64,000 nucleotides of DNA. Source: Ricordea florida (lineage: Eukaryota; Cnidaria; Anthozoa; Corallimorpharia; Ricordeidae). Position numbers and translations under genes: made by a program. Below are positions 11,728 to 19,618 of this stretch, piece by piece; positions within the stretch are counted from its first letter, which is position 1, and every line of letters begins with the position of its first letter. The stretch is taken from assembly GCA_949710005.1 (NCBI GenBank), contig OX453275.1, positions 3,980,973 to 4,044,972 of the forward strand. The letters are read 5' to 3'. Under the pieces are notes generated by a model. That model saw only the letters and a list, made by a program, of their open reading frames with translations. It was not told the origin of the DNA and searched no databases.

Positions 11728-12405
11728 ATGGTGAGAACTAAAATTTTTGAAAGATACTCTAATGATGAAAAAATGAATTTTTGCGATTTTATAGTGTCAA
11801 TTAAAGAAGATTTGTTAAAAAACATATCAGAAAATCGTGAGTTTATTGATTATTATCATTATGTTGAAGATGAAGATGAAAATCCTTATGGCTATCTTGA
11901 TAAATATGATAATAAGTTTATTAAATTTGAAATTACTTATTCTAATTATTATGAAGAAGATTATGATATTATTTTTTATGACGGCCGGTGGATTAATTTT
12001 AAATCTGGTATAAATTTTGATATTGATGGAATGGATGTTGATAATTTTGTAAAATCAGCATTAAATTGTGCTAGTACAAGGTTAAAAGATTGTGTTGGAG
12101 GCGATTATGGGCCATATTATCATTGTTTTGATCAATATTATGATGATTGTTTTGAATATTATATGGGTGGAGATGCTTATTATAATAAGCAATGTAATAT
12201 TAATAATTTCGATGAAAAGTTTTTTGTTAAAGAACTGGATTTTATTATATACTTAAATCAAGAAAAAATAAACCATAAAAATAAATTTTACAAAGATTTA
12301 CATAGTGATTTAATTGTTAAAGCATGGCATCCATCTAGGTATTTAGATTGGTGTGTTGATATAGAGGAGTTAAAGTTTTTGAAAGAGTTATGGGGAGAAG
12401 ATTAG
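11728..12405 (+). CDS. Polinton hypothetical protein, 225 aa
   Basis: Acidic and rich in Tyr, Asp and Asn, with no membrane segment. The last 45 residues contain a segment AWHPSRYLDWCVDIEE. As I remember, W-H-P-x-R-x3-W-C-x-D segments recur at the ends of proteins of large DNA viruses, but I cannot verify this here. Otherwise not recognised. It lies between the zinc-motif gene (+) and converges on the minus-strand structural block, 52 bp from its last gene. Confidence 0.6.
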   Translation: MVRTKIFERYSNDEKMNFCDFIVSIKEDLLKNISENREFIDYYHYVEDEDENPYGYLDKYDNKFIKFEITYSNYYEEDYDIIFYDGRWINFKSGINFDIDGMDVDNFVKSALNCASTRLKDCVGGDYGPYYHCFDQYYDDCFEYYMGGDAYYNKQCNINNFDEKFFVKELDFIIYLNQEKINHKNKFYKDLHSDLIVKAWHPSRYLDWCVDIEELKFLKELWGED

Positions 12406-12457
12406 TTAAAAATAATTATGTTATATAACCTAAAAGTGGTTACATAACAAAAAAAAT

Positions 12458-13093
12458 TTATCTAAATCTTAAACTAAAAGTTAAGGGAGAACCCATCAGA
12501 TCAAGTTTTTTCCATTCAACATCTAAGATGGTTAAATCAAAGTGGTTTATAACGCTATCATATTTTCGAATTGGAATTGTCGGATAATCTTTTGAGGGTA
12601 TGTTTGCAAGCAGGTTTGATGGCGAGAGTTTCACAAGTTCACCATATTTTGTTTTATTCATATATGACGACTTATTATCCACTATACTACACATAAGTCT
12701 CAACGGCTCCTTAATCTGTATATTTATAGGGTATAATTTACCAGGATTTATAACTCTGGGTATACCTAAACCAACCGCCAACCCTCTCGTAAGTTTAATG
12801 TTAAAGTTCTTATTTGAATATAGATAGTCAACAGTGTCTGTCTCAATGATTGTTATCTTTGCCTTTTCGGTATCATTAAGAAAGGTCGACTGAATATCAC
12901 GCAACGAATATGTACCGGGTTGTATTATTATTAGAGGCTGATTCTCATCATTAAACAATATCTGCTGATCCTTGAAATTAATTAATCTTTTGGTTTGTAT
13001 ATTGCAATCAAGGAGTTGTATCTCCCGAAGATTTTTCAGCGGCGGATCTAAATAAATCCTTGTTTCAGACTCATACATGGTAATGCTCAACAT
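12458..13093 (-). CDS. Candidate minor capsid (penton-like) protein
   Basis: 211 aa, predicted mostly beta-strand, without membrane segments. It has a C-terminal strand pattern (FDLTILDVEWKKLDLMGSPL, then FSLRFR) of the kind seen at the end of jelly-roll capsid proteins. Polintons normally encode a single-jelly-roll minor capsid protein beside the double-jelly-roll major one, and this is the best candidate. It is the last gene of the minus-strand block. A second methionine at codon 6 is possible, but the box spacing favours the first. The assignment is inference; a structure-based search would decide. Confidence 0.5.
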   Translation of the reverse strand: MLSITMYESETRIYLDPPLKNLREIQLLDCNIQTKRLINFKDQQILFNDENQPLIIIQPGTYSLRDIQSTFLNDTEKAKITIIETDTVDYLYSNKNFNIKLTRGLAVGLGIPRVINPGKLYPINIQIKEPLRLMCSIVDNKSSYMNKTKYGELVKLSPSNLLANIPSKDYPTIPIRKYDSVINHFDLTILDVEWKKLDLMGSPLTFSLRFR

Positions 13094-13114
13094 TTTTGTT
13101 TTCTGCGAAGCTGG

Positions 13115-13122
13115 TCTTTAGA
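13115..13122 (-). promoter_or_regulatory. TCTAAAGA box, 211-aa gene
   Basis: Begins 22 nt before the start codon at 13093, within a non-coding gap of about 230 bp. Confidence 0.5.
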
Positions 13123-13321
13123 TCTGATTACATCATTGACGTAATCACATTCCTGAGCGACGTTAGAAACCAGCCTTTAAAAAGTAAACATAAAATCTAC
13201 TTTTCGATTTCAAAACCACTTTACGTTTTGCTTGTTGCTATGTCGTAAAAGTATGCAATCTATTGTTCTACACGTGAACGCTAATCCAAAAACAATGATA
13301 ATCACGTGAAATGGCCATGAA
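13123..13321. other. Intergenic gap inside Polinton
   Basis: About 200 bp without a gene, the longest gap within the structural block. It contains CACGTGAA-type segments near 13273 and 13305 and no repeat that I recognise. Confidence 0.4.
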
Positions 13322-14893
13322 CTACCGAAATAGATACCACGCCAACCCTCCACTGATAATTATAAATGCTAATATACGCACTTCATGCTCGCTTTGTGGA
13401 TTGGTTTCATGTTGCATAGTCACGTCCTGACCTTTGGTTGACTTTTCATTTTGCTTTGGAGGGATTTTTGTTTTCGGATTTGTCTCAACTATTGAATGAG
13501 GTAATTTTAACTTTGAAGATCCTAAGTTATGACTTATTCCAACCGGTTTTGATTCCATGTTTAGCGAATTATTCACCCCAAATTTCATATCACCAGTCGC
13601 TTTCATAAGTTTGTTATTATATCCAACCACGCTCTCTGTATTTATGATCATATTACTTGGCATCAACCACAAACCAGGAGCAATAGCTAAATCAAGCCGC
13701 AATTTCGCTTCTTGTACGGCTAATTGATAATTTTTAACAGAATTCGAAATGTCATTTTCAATCACACTACTTTCAAATAAAGCCAAGAATTCTTGTTGTG
13801 TCTCGATTGCTCCGCCGCCATTACCATAAATCGGGTTTCTAGTGTTAACTTGTGCACCCAATATACAGTAAACAAAAGCTTCGGCGGATCGATTCAATCT
13901 ACCAAGCCCTGCTTTAGTGAGTCCATGTCCACTTGTTGGAATAAACCATGCATATCTGTAATCACCAAAGACATCATTACGAATAAATGAAATTAATTTA
14001 ACGTGATTATAGTCTGCGTCCTTTTTAAAAAATTTTTGTAATCCTTTAGCAACAGTTTTTTCTCTCTCAGTTAGGTCATCTGAAAATTTATTATCACCAC
14101 CAGGATATTGGCTTTCTTTGGGTGAACTTTCATCGTATTTATAAAATATATCTCCCAATCCATTGTTTGTTCCAATTTTAAACCTAAAATCTTCTGTATT
14201 ACTAATTCCAAACTCTTTACACAAACGTTGATATGCTACTTTACTATATGGATTGTTGTTTATTACAAATGGTTGCTCATCGGGTAGGGGTAGGCTTAAT
14301 TCATATAATATCCGTCTTATTGTGAAATATATATGAAACTTAATGAAGCCATTCACTACTTTGGGGTAATTTAGACTTTCAAAAGGACTAATCCCACAAC
14401 CAGATGTTGCACACCAAACTGCAAAGTTAAGTTGCTGAGGCCAATAGTTCATATCGGATCCATTCAACCATTTTCTACTTTGTTTTCCTGATTTGAAAGT
14501 TACAATTTGATTTGTAAATATGTTTCTCATTGGAGCTGTGAATTTCTTTGTATTTGAAACATATATATCTAGTGAGGTTAGCATTTTTGTTATATCACTT
14601 GTAAAGTCACCAAAGTTAATAGCCGGTATAGGATAACTTTGGTTAGTCATGGTTAAACTCTTTGGGAATGAACTCTGGTTAATCGATTCACTTAACCCTA
14701 AATCCTTCCATAAAAGTTTTTTCAAATTAGGAGAAAGATCATCAGTCCATGTTTTTCCAGTAGGATCATCATTAGACATGACAGTCATATCATTAACTTT
14801 CCACTTAATATATCCTCCAAATGAATCATTCACAAATGTAAATTTATCAAGATTAGCGCTTGGATATCTATTTTTGAAGTCGTTTAATAACAT
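13322..14893 (-). CDS. Polinton structural-type protein with C-terminal anchor, 523 aa
   Basis: The largest product of the structural block after the polymerase. Most of the chain is soluble, with a Cys-containing core NYWPQQLNFAVWCATSGCGI near residues 150-170. A Pro/Lys/Gln-rich linker follows near 470-500, then a hydrophobic C-terminal helix at about 505-523 ending in WYLFR. The tail anchor suggests a membrane-attached virion or assembly protein. Similar proteins accompany capsid genes in cnidarian Polintons as far as I recall, but I know no function. Its size is also close to that of an adenovirus penton, so it competes with the 211-aa protein for that role. Confidence 0.65.
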   Translation of the reverse strand: MLLNDFKNRYPSANLDKFTFVNDSFGGYIKWKVNDMTVMSNDDPTGKTWTDDLSPNLKKLLWKDLGLSESINQSSFPKSLTMTNQSYPIPAINFGDFTSDITKMLTSLDIYVSNTKKFTAPMRNIFTNQIVTFKSGKQSRKWLNGSDMNYWPQQLNFAVWCATSGCGISPFESLNYPKVVNGFIKFHIYFTIRRILYELSLPLPDEQPFVINNNPYSKVAYQRLCKEFGISNTEDFRFKIGTNNGLGDIFYKYDESSPKESQYPGGDNKFSDDLTEREKTVAKGLQKFFKKDADYNHVKLISFIRNDVFGDYRYAWFIPTSGHGLTKAGLGRLNRSAEAFVYCILGAQVNTRNPIYGNGGGAIETQQEFLALFESSVIENDISNSVKNYQLAVQEAKLRLDLAIAPGLWLMPSNMIINTESVVGYNNKLMKATGDMKFGVNNSLNMESKPVGISHNLGSSKLKLPHSIVETNPKTKIPPKQNEKSTKGQDVTMQHETNPQSEHEVRILAFIIISGGLAWYLFR

Positions 14894-14921
14894 CTTATTC
14901 TTTGTGTTTCAGATAATATGG

Positions 14922-14929
14922 TCTTTAGA
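14922..14929 (-). promoter_or_regulatory. TCTAAAGA box, 523-aa gene
   Basis: Spacing to the start codon at 14893 is 28 nt. Confidence 0.5.
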
Positions 14930-15021
14930 TTAAGAATAAGATGTAAATTGTTATCAATTAATTTCTTTTCTGATACCTGCAAAACAATTGCAACCCACAT
15001 CAGTTCTTTCATATGAAATTT

Positions 15022-15618
15022 TTAATGAGTGGGAGTGGTTAACTCTTTTAATAGATCTGCGCGAACTTCTCTTCTTATCTGAGACATGTTTAAGTTTTTT
15101 TCTGTATCTCTCCTAAATTTTTGACGGATTTCTAGTTTTAGTTTTTGAAACTTTTCCAACTCTGCTAAAATTATGGAAAATTCTTGATCGGATACAACAT
15201 TATCTTTCAAAGCCTTTGAAACCAAGTCGTTAATGGTGTTTAATTTTGATTTTGCAATTGCGGTGGTTTGTTCGTGTTTGCTAACTTTATGAGAAAGTTT
15301 TTTAGCAGCAATACCAAATCCAACCGATAATCCGCCAAAAACTCCACCTACAACACCCAAAGGCACACCAACAACAGCACCAAAACCAGTAAGAGAAGTT
15401 CCTAAACCGCTTGCAGATAGAATAACTGAAATCATACCGCCACAAACACTTATTTTTGTAAATATTCCTCTAGCTCTATTATATTTTTTTCTTACTTCTT
15501 CGTAATGTCTAATTTCTTTCTCAAGATTTTGTAATACTTCGCTTGATTTTTGCAGTCTGAAATTAATAGGATCAGGATTATTAGGCAATCCAGGGTAAAT
15601 TCTATTGTATTCATCCAT
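15022..15618 (-). CDS. Polinton protein with glycine-rich hydrophobic hairpin, 198 aa
   Basis: The frame is open from 15717, but I choose the ATG at 15618. It lies 26 nt after a TTTAAAGA box and avoids overlap with the preceding gene. A charged coiled-coil-like start is followed by a long Gly/Val-rich hydrophobic stretch (about residues 51-106), then a helical Lys/Glu-rich C-terminal half. This could be a double-spanning membrane protein or a membrane-active virion component. No enzyme motif is seen. Function unknown. Confidence 0.65.
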   Translation of the reverse strand: MDEYNRIYPGLPNNPDPINFRLQKSSEVLQNLEKEIRHYEEVRKKYNRARGIFTKISVCGGMISVILSASGLGTSLTGFGAVVGVPLGVVGGVFGGLSVGFGIAAKKLSHKVSKHEQTTAIAKSKLNTINDLVSKALKDNVVSDQEFSIILAELEKFQKLKLEIRQKFRRDTEKNLNMSQIRREVRADLLKELTTPTH

Positions 15619-15644
15619 ATTGTATTTTACTGAACAGCATGATA

Positions 15645-15652
15645 TCTTTAAA
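15645..15652 (-). promoter_or_regulatory. TTTAAAGA box, 198-aa gene
   Basis: Its position, 26 nt ahead of 15618, argues for the internal start of that gene, because the longer frame would start upstream of the box. Confidence 0.5.
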
Positions 15653-15656
15653 TTTG

Positions 15657-16607
15657 TTACTTTCTCTTTTTTATACTTTCCACAAAATATAGAACCACGG
15701 CCATTATCAATAACCAAGCATTCTTACCTAAAAATCCAATAACCTCACCGGCTGTTTTAAATAGAAAGCTCACGATAGCTCCAACCATTCCCGGCAATAT
15801 TTCACCCAGTTTTTTACCTAAAGTTTTCAACCCGTTACCAACACCTTTCCCTAAAGTAGATAATCCTTTTGAAAGATTAGAAACTATAACACCAATTATA
15901 ACACCAACAGAGCTAACAACAGCAAAAACTGTAAAACCATACTTTTTGAAGATTGCTTTAATTCGCTCTCGTAATGACATTTTATTTTGTATTTTTTCTT
16001 CCTCATCTTCTAAACTAGCTAAATCTTCTTCATTATTAACAATTTCTCTCTCATCGGCTTCAATTTGACTACTTTCCTCAGGTGTAATATTTGGTTTATC
16101 TCTTTTGATTTTTATATTTTCTTTTAGTTTAGCAATTAAACCTTTTTTCTTTGTTTTTTCATTTCTAATTGATTCCAAAATCTCTTCAGGCGGGGGGCCA
16201 AGAGCCCTTTTTATTTGTTTTGGCAAGTTTTTGTTAACATTTCCATATCTATCATAAAAATTATACCACGTAATTTCTTCAGGATTATCACGAGTTATTC
16301 CAACTTGTAATTTATTATATTCATTATACCTATGATCAAAATTTGCTATCGCTCTTGGCCGTTTACTTTTAATCTCTTCCCAAGATTCTTGTAACTCATC
16401 ATTATCTACATATACTTTTGTTTTGGGTCTTGCCCCACCAAATGAAGTTTCTGCCTCCGCCCTCCTCTCATCATCTTGGTTAATTAAAGGAGTGGTTGAC
16501 GATATTGTATTGAATTCCATATTTTGTTCATCATTATCATCATCTTTTGGTTCATTTAGTTCAGTTGGATCTAAATCCTCTAATGGTAAATATCCTCCTT
16601 CTGCCAT
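15657..16607 (-). CDS. Polinton multi-span membrane protein, 316 aa
   Basis: An acidic N-terminal third and a charged, probably coiled-coil middle (about 155-215) precede a hydrophobic C-terminal third. The last part has likely membrane helices near 226-246, 270-290 and 295-312, separated by Gly/Lys-rich amphipathic turns, and ends in a basic KKRK tail. The form fits a late membrane or membrane-lytic virion protein. No catalytic motif is visible, and the function is not known to me. Confidence 0.65.
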   Translation of the reverse strand: MAEGGYLPLEDLDPTELNEPKDDDNDEQNMEFNTISSTTPLINQDDERRAEAETSFGGARPKTKVYVDNDELQESWEEIKSKRPRAIANFDHRYNEYNKLQVGITRDNPEEITWYNFYDRYGNVNKNLPKQIKRALGPPPEEILESIRNEKTKKKGLIAKLKENIKIKRDKPNITPEESSQIEADEREIVNNEEDLASLEDEEEKIQNKMSLRERIKAIFKKYGFTVFAVVSSVGVIIGVIVSNLSKGLSTLGKGVGNGLKTLGKKLGEILPGMVGAIVSFLFKTAGEVIGFLGKNAWLLIMAVVLYFVESIKKRK

Positions 16608-16636
16608 ATTTAGATTTTTTACTCAACAGTAAGAAA

Positions 16637-16644
16637 TCTTTAAA
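16637..16644 (-). promoter_or_regulatory. TTTAAAGA box, 316-aa gene
   Basis: 29 nt before the start codon, the largest spacing of the set. The leader that follows (TTCTTACTGTTGAGTAAAAA) resembles that of the 72-aa gene. Confidence 0.5.
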
Positions 16645-16662
16645 TCGTACACTGTGAAGTAT

Positions 16663-17055
16663 TTATAAAAATTTACTAGCCATATAACCTAAGGCTAACA
16701 TACCACCACCTACATATACCATTTCACCCATCTTTTGATTATCGCTGGGTCTATAATAATCAGAGAATTTAGGTTCTTGCATTTGTTCATATAATGCAAA
16801 TTGTTCATTTGTAGTTGAAATATTTTTTGATGCTTGATATTTTTCATCTTTTTTCTTAATTTTCCAATCCATTAGTTTTTGTCTTTTTTCCTGATATTCT
16901 GCATAATCTCTTTGATATTTTTCCATTGCTTTATCGTGTCTTATTTTTTCTGTATCAGTTTTATTTCCTGATAAATATTTTGCGAGATATGAACCGCCAA
17001 CAAATGCAGTTGCATTTAATACAGCTCCTCCAATCATAAATGCTATTGATGCCAT
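16663..17055 (-). CDS. Polinton protein with hydrophobic ends, 130 aa
   Basis: A hydrophobic N-terminus (about 4-29, Gly/Ala-rich) and a hydrophobic C-terminal segment (about 112-130) flank a strongly charged helical middle. It starts 10 bp after the stop codon of the 72-aa gene and has no promoter-like box of its own, so the two are probably expressed together. Small proteins of this type are common in cnidarian Polintons as I recall. Function unknown. Confidence 0.65.
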   Translation of the reverse strand: MASIAFMIGGAVLNATAFVGGSYLAKYLSGNKTDTEKIRHDKAMEKYQRDYAEYQEKRQKLMDWKIKKKDEKYQASKNISTTNEQFALYEQMQEPKFSDYYRPSDNQKMGEMVYVGGGMLALGYMASKFL

Positions 17056-17065
17056 TTTATATTCG

Positions 17066-17284
17066 TTAATTTGGAAGTATCTTTTGTTCCTCTAAATATG
17101 TTTTTAGATACATACTACCCGATAATACAGCAACCCATTTTGCATAATTTGTAATACTTGAGGATGGATCGTTCATAAATGATTCTTTAATCATCTTTTT
17201 AGCTACATAACCAACTCCAGCTGCTAATCCGATAAGGACTGCTGAATCAGTAACAGTTTTCACAAGTTTATTTTCGTTTGACAT
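17066..17284 (-). CDS. Polinton small membrane protein, 72 aa
   Basis: One clear hydrophobic segment near 12-28 (AVLIGLAAGVGYVAKK) and a weaker one near 48-60. It stands directly upstream of the 130-aa gene with a 10-bp gap. No known function. Confidence 0.6.
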   Translation of the reverse strand: MSNENKLVKTVTDSAVLIGLAAGVGYVAKKMIKESFMNDPSSSITNYAKWVAVLSGSMYLKTYLEEQKILPN

Positions 17285-17309
17285 AATTTTTTACTACAAC
17301 AGTAATAAA

Positions 17310-17317
17310 CTTTTAAA
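17310..17317 (-). promoter_or_regulatory. TTTAAAAG box, 72-aa gene
   Basis: 25 nt ahead of the start codon; the presumed single promoter for the 72-aa and 130-aa pair. Confidence 0.45.
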
Positions 17318-17347
17318 TGGTTTTATGTAGTAAAAAATAATTTATAA

Positions 17348-17776
17348 TTACATCATCCCAATTTTTGGGCGATCAAGAGGCGGCGCTTGAGTATTTGTTT
17401 GCGGATTATGAACCTTTATTGGTGGGGCTTGAAAAGGTTGCGGTATTTGAGATAAATCAGGTATTCTATTTTTGTATCTCATAAAAAGATCAAATGCTGT
17501 AAAACCTATTCCAACAATAGATAAAACAGTAGTAAAAGATAACTCAGGCATCCATGATTTTGATTCACTATATGTATTTTCATTTTGCTCTTCTTCCTGT
17601 TTCATTTTTTCTTCACGTTTCATTTCCCTGGCTAATGCTTCTTTTGCTTTTTTATTATATTCTGCCAATTTTTTACCAGACGCAACCTTTTTAGGATCTT
17701 TTGCCTTTTTTCCTGTAGTTTTTTCCTCTTCTTTTGGAGGATCTCTTGTAATTTGTTCAACAACTTCTTCAGACAT
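17348..17776 (-). CDS. Polinton single-span protein, 142 aa
   Basis: Start taken at the second ATG (17776) because the box ends 22 nt before it. A Lys/Glu-rich N-terminal region (residues 1-75) is followed by one membrane helix (about 81-99) and a Pro/Gln-rich tail. Its first part was duplicated to build the neighbouring chimeric gene. Function unknown. Confidence 0.65.
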   Translation of the reverse strand: MSEEVVEQITRDPPKEEEKTTGKKAKDPKKVASGKKLAEYNKKAKEALAREMKREEKMKQEEEQNENTYSESKSWMPELSFTTVLSIVGIGFTAFDLFMRYKNRIPDLSQIPQPFQAPPIKVHNPQTNTQAPPLDRPKIGMM

Positions 17777-17798
17777 TATTTTACATATCATTAAGAAA

Positions 17799-17806
17799 TC
17801 TTTAGA
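17799..17806 (-). promoter_or_regulatory. TCTAAAGA box, 142-aa gene
   Basis: Part of the 485-bp duplicated unit; the same leader precedes the chimeric gene. Confidence 0.5.
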
Positions 17807-17844
17807 CCACTTAGGAATGATATGTAAATAAAATAATAGTATGC

Positions 17845-18261
17845 TTAGTAGACAGTATCAGTACCGCTAGCATCTTGCTCAGTTTTGTTAGAATCATCTG
17901 TATTAGTACTTGTAACTTGTTGTATTTTACCTATTTTAACATGTTTAACAACCTGGAATAGCCCGCTAGCGCCGCTATCTCCCATATTGTGAATTTTGAG
18001 ATAAATCAGGTATTCATCTCCAGCTTTTTCCTTGCGTCTCATAAAAAGATCAAATACTGTAAAACCTAATCCAACAATAGATAAAACAGTAGTAAAAGAT
18101 AACTCAGGCATCCATGATTTTGATTCGCCATATGTATTTTCATTTTGCTCTTCTTCCTGTTTCATTTCCCTGGCTAATGCTTCTTTTGCCTTTTTTCCTG
18201 TAGTTTTTTCCTCTTCTTTTGGAGGATCTCTTGTAATTTGTTCAACAACTTCTTCAGACAT
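17845..18261 (-). CDS. Chimeric Polinton gene, 138 aa
   Basis: The N-terminal part is a copy of the 142-aa protein: the same MSEEVVEQITRDPPKEEEKT start and membrane helix, with two internal deletions. The C-terminal 40 or so residues, from SGLFQVVKHVKIG on, copy the end of the 179-aa protein encoded just upstream. The start at 18261 follows the duplicated box. The gene thus joins the head of one neighbour to the tail of the other, through a tandem duplication with 485-bp spacing. The frame is open throughout. It may be functional or a by-product. Confidence 0.65.
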   Translation of the reverse strand: MSEEVVEQITRDPPKEEEKTTGKKAKEALAREMKQEEEQNENTYGESKSWMPELSFTTVLSIVGLGFTVFDLFMRRKEKAGDEYLIYLKIHNMGDSGASGLFQVVKHVKIGKIQQVTSTNTDDSNKTEQDASGTDTVY

Positions 18262-18283
18262 TATTTTACATATCATTAAGAAA

Positions 18284-18291
18284 TCTTTAGA
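18284..18291 (-). promoter_or_regulatory. TCTAAAGA box, chimeric gene
   Basis: Exactly 485 bp from its twin at 17799, with the same spacing of 22 nt. Confidence 0.5.
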
Positions 18292-18329
18292 CCACTTAGG
18301 AATGATATGTAAATAAAATAATAGTATGC

Positions 18330-18869
18330 TTAGTAGACAGTATCAGTACCGCTAGCATCTTGCTCAGTTTTGTTAGAATCATCTGTATTAGTACTTGTAA
18401 CTTGTTGTATTTTACCTATTTTAACATGTTTAACAACCTGGAATAGCCCGCTAGCAAGTGCTGCCAATCTTCCTGCTTTCAATGCTAAGAGCCCTACAAT
18501 GTTTGTCAATTCACGATTAACCAAATCATCATTCTTCAAATCCACACAAAGAGCTTCTATATCATCAACCGGAACTAAATATGAAATAAGTTTGGAAACT
18601 AATTGAAGGGATGAATCAACCAATCCGCCATTAATTTTTTTACCCATTACCGCTTGATATCGATTAAAATATTTTTCTACATCTTTTTCTGATAATTTTT
18701 TTATATCACCCAAACTCATTTCAACTCCTAAATATTCCTTTGTGGTTCCAAGAGCTGCGAGAATGGCCAGCGATTCTTGTTTGATTTCAATTTCATTATC
18801 ATCATTATCTTTTACCTCGGTCTTTCCTACAGTCTTTTCTTCTTCAATATAATCTTCTACGCTTGTCAT
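18330..18869 (-). CDS. Polinton hypothetical protein, 179 aa
   Basis: I place the start at the internal ATG 18869, 23 nt after a TTTAAAAA box; the frame extends upstream to 18914. Acidic N-terminus, helical middle, and a moderately hydrophobic segment near residues 115-140 (IVGLLALKAGRLAALASGLF). The last 40 residues are duplicated in the chimeric gene. Not an adenain-like protease by inspection. Function unknown. Confidence 0.6.
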   Translation of the reverse strand: MTSVEDYIEEEKTVGKTEVKDNDDNEIEIKQESLAILAALGTTKEYLGVEMSLGDIKKLSEKDVEKYFNRYQAVMGKKINGGLVDSSLQLVSKLISYLVPVDDIEALCVDLKNDDLVNRELTNIVGLLALKAGRLAALASGLFQVVKHVKIGKIQQVTSTNTDDSNKTEQDASGTDTVY

Positions 18870-18892
18870 CTTTTGTGATAATACATGGATTA

Positions 18893-18900
18893 TTTTTAAA
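18893..18900 (-). promoter_or_regulatory. TTTAAAAA box, 179-aa gene
   Basis: Lies 4 bp before the end of the ATPase gene and supports the downstream start at 18869. Confidence 0.45.
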
Positions 18901-18903
18901 TCG

Positions 18904-19530
18904 TTATTCACCATTCGGAACTTCCAAATAGCAGTTAAATGGATGTCGTAAAGATAAACAAAGTCTAGAATATTTTTCAGTTTTCAGGAGTTGAACAAAC
19001 TTTTTACTAGTTTCAGAGTCTAAATCACCCCCATAATCTTCGAAAAACATCTTCATACCTTTCTGCGACGGATTATGAAATGAGACCACACAAGCCACAT
19101 TTTCTCGGAAAGGTTTTGCAATTGATGTTAATTGCTGAGTGAGAACCCAAACTGATAATCCGTGATGCCTTCCAGAGAATGCTAAATCTATAAACTTGTT
19201 TGATCTTTTCTTCAGATCATTAGATACAGCGCAATCATCTAAAATTATCAGTGTATTTGTACCAGAGAATAAAGTTTGACAATCAGTTAATAACTCATTA
19301 ATCTCATCAATGTTACTAGCATCTGGTGATAATACAAAGAAACGTTTATCTCCTCGAGCAAAATTATGATAAGTTTTATTCTTAGAATAAGTTGGACATA
19401 TTAAAACAATGTAATCAAAAATTTTTCGGAATGGCCCTCTTAGCTGATTGATGAGGTACTTTGTTTTTCCACAATTTGTTGGGCCGGTTATGATACAATG
19501 GAATGGTATTTTTTCTCGTAGTTCTTCCAT
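18904..19530 (-). CDS. A32-like packaging ATPase
   Basis: FtsK/HerA-superfamily ATPase that drives genome packaging in Polintons and related viruses. With the start at 19530 (208 aa) the Walker A motif GPTNCGKT is at residues 16-23. Walker B TLIILDD is near 93-99, and a sensor-like SVWVLTQQ is near 126-133. An upstream ATG at 19545 is in frame, but the promoter-like box is only 11 nt from it and 26 nt from 19530. The gene sits directly before the major capsid gene in transcription order, as is usual. No damaged motif is seen. Confidence 0.88.
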   Translation of the reverse strand: MEELREKIPFHCIITGPTNCGKTKYLINQLRGPFRKIFDYIVLICPTYSKNKTYHNFARGDKRFFVLSPDASNIDEINELLTDCQTLFSGTNTLIILDDCAVSNDLKKRSNKFIDLAFSGRHHGLSVWVLTQQLTSIAKPFRENVACVVSFHNPSQKGMKMFFEDYGGDLDSETSKKFVQLLKTEKYSRLCLSLRHPFNCYLEVPNGE

Positions 19531-19556
19531 GATTTTTTGTATCATAACATAATATT

Positions 19557-19564
19557 TTTTTAAA
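19557..19564 (-). promoter_or_regulatory. TTTAAAAA box, ATPase gene
   Basis: The 26-nt spacing to the second in-frame ATG favours 19530 as the start. Confidence 0.45.
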
Positions 19565-19618
19565 TTCGCTTCCAGCTTCGCTGGGGAGGGCTCCGCCCGA
19601 TCGCGGGCCCAGAGGGTT

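Noticed and set aside
15619-15717. Upstream start for the 198-aa Polinton gene
   Set aside because: It would overlap the preceding gene and begin ahead of the promoter-like box; the 15618 ATG fits the common spacing.
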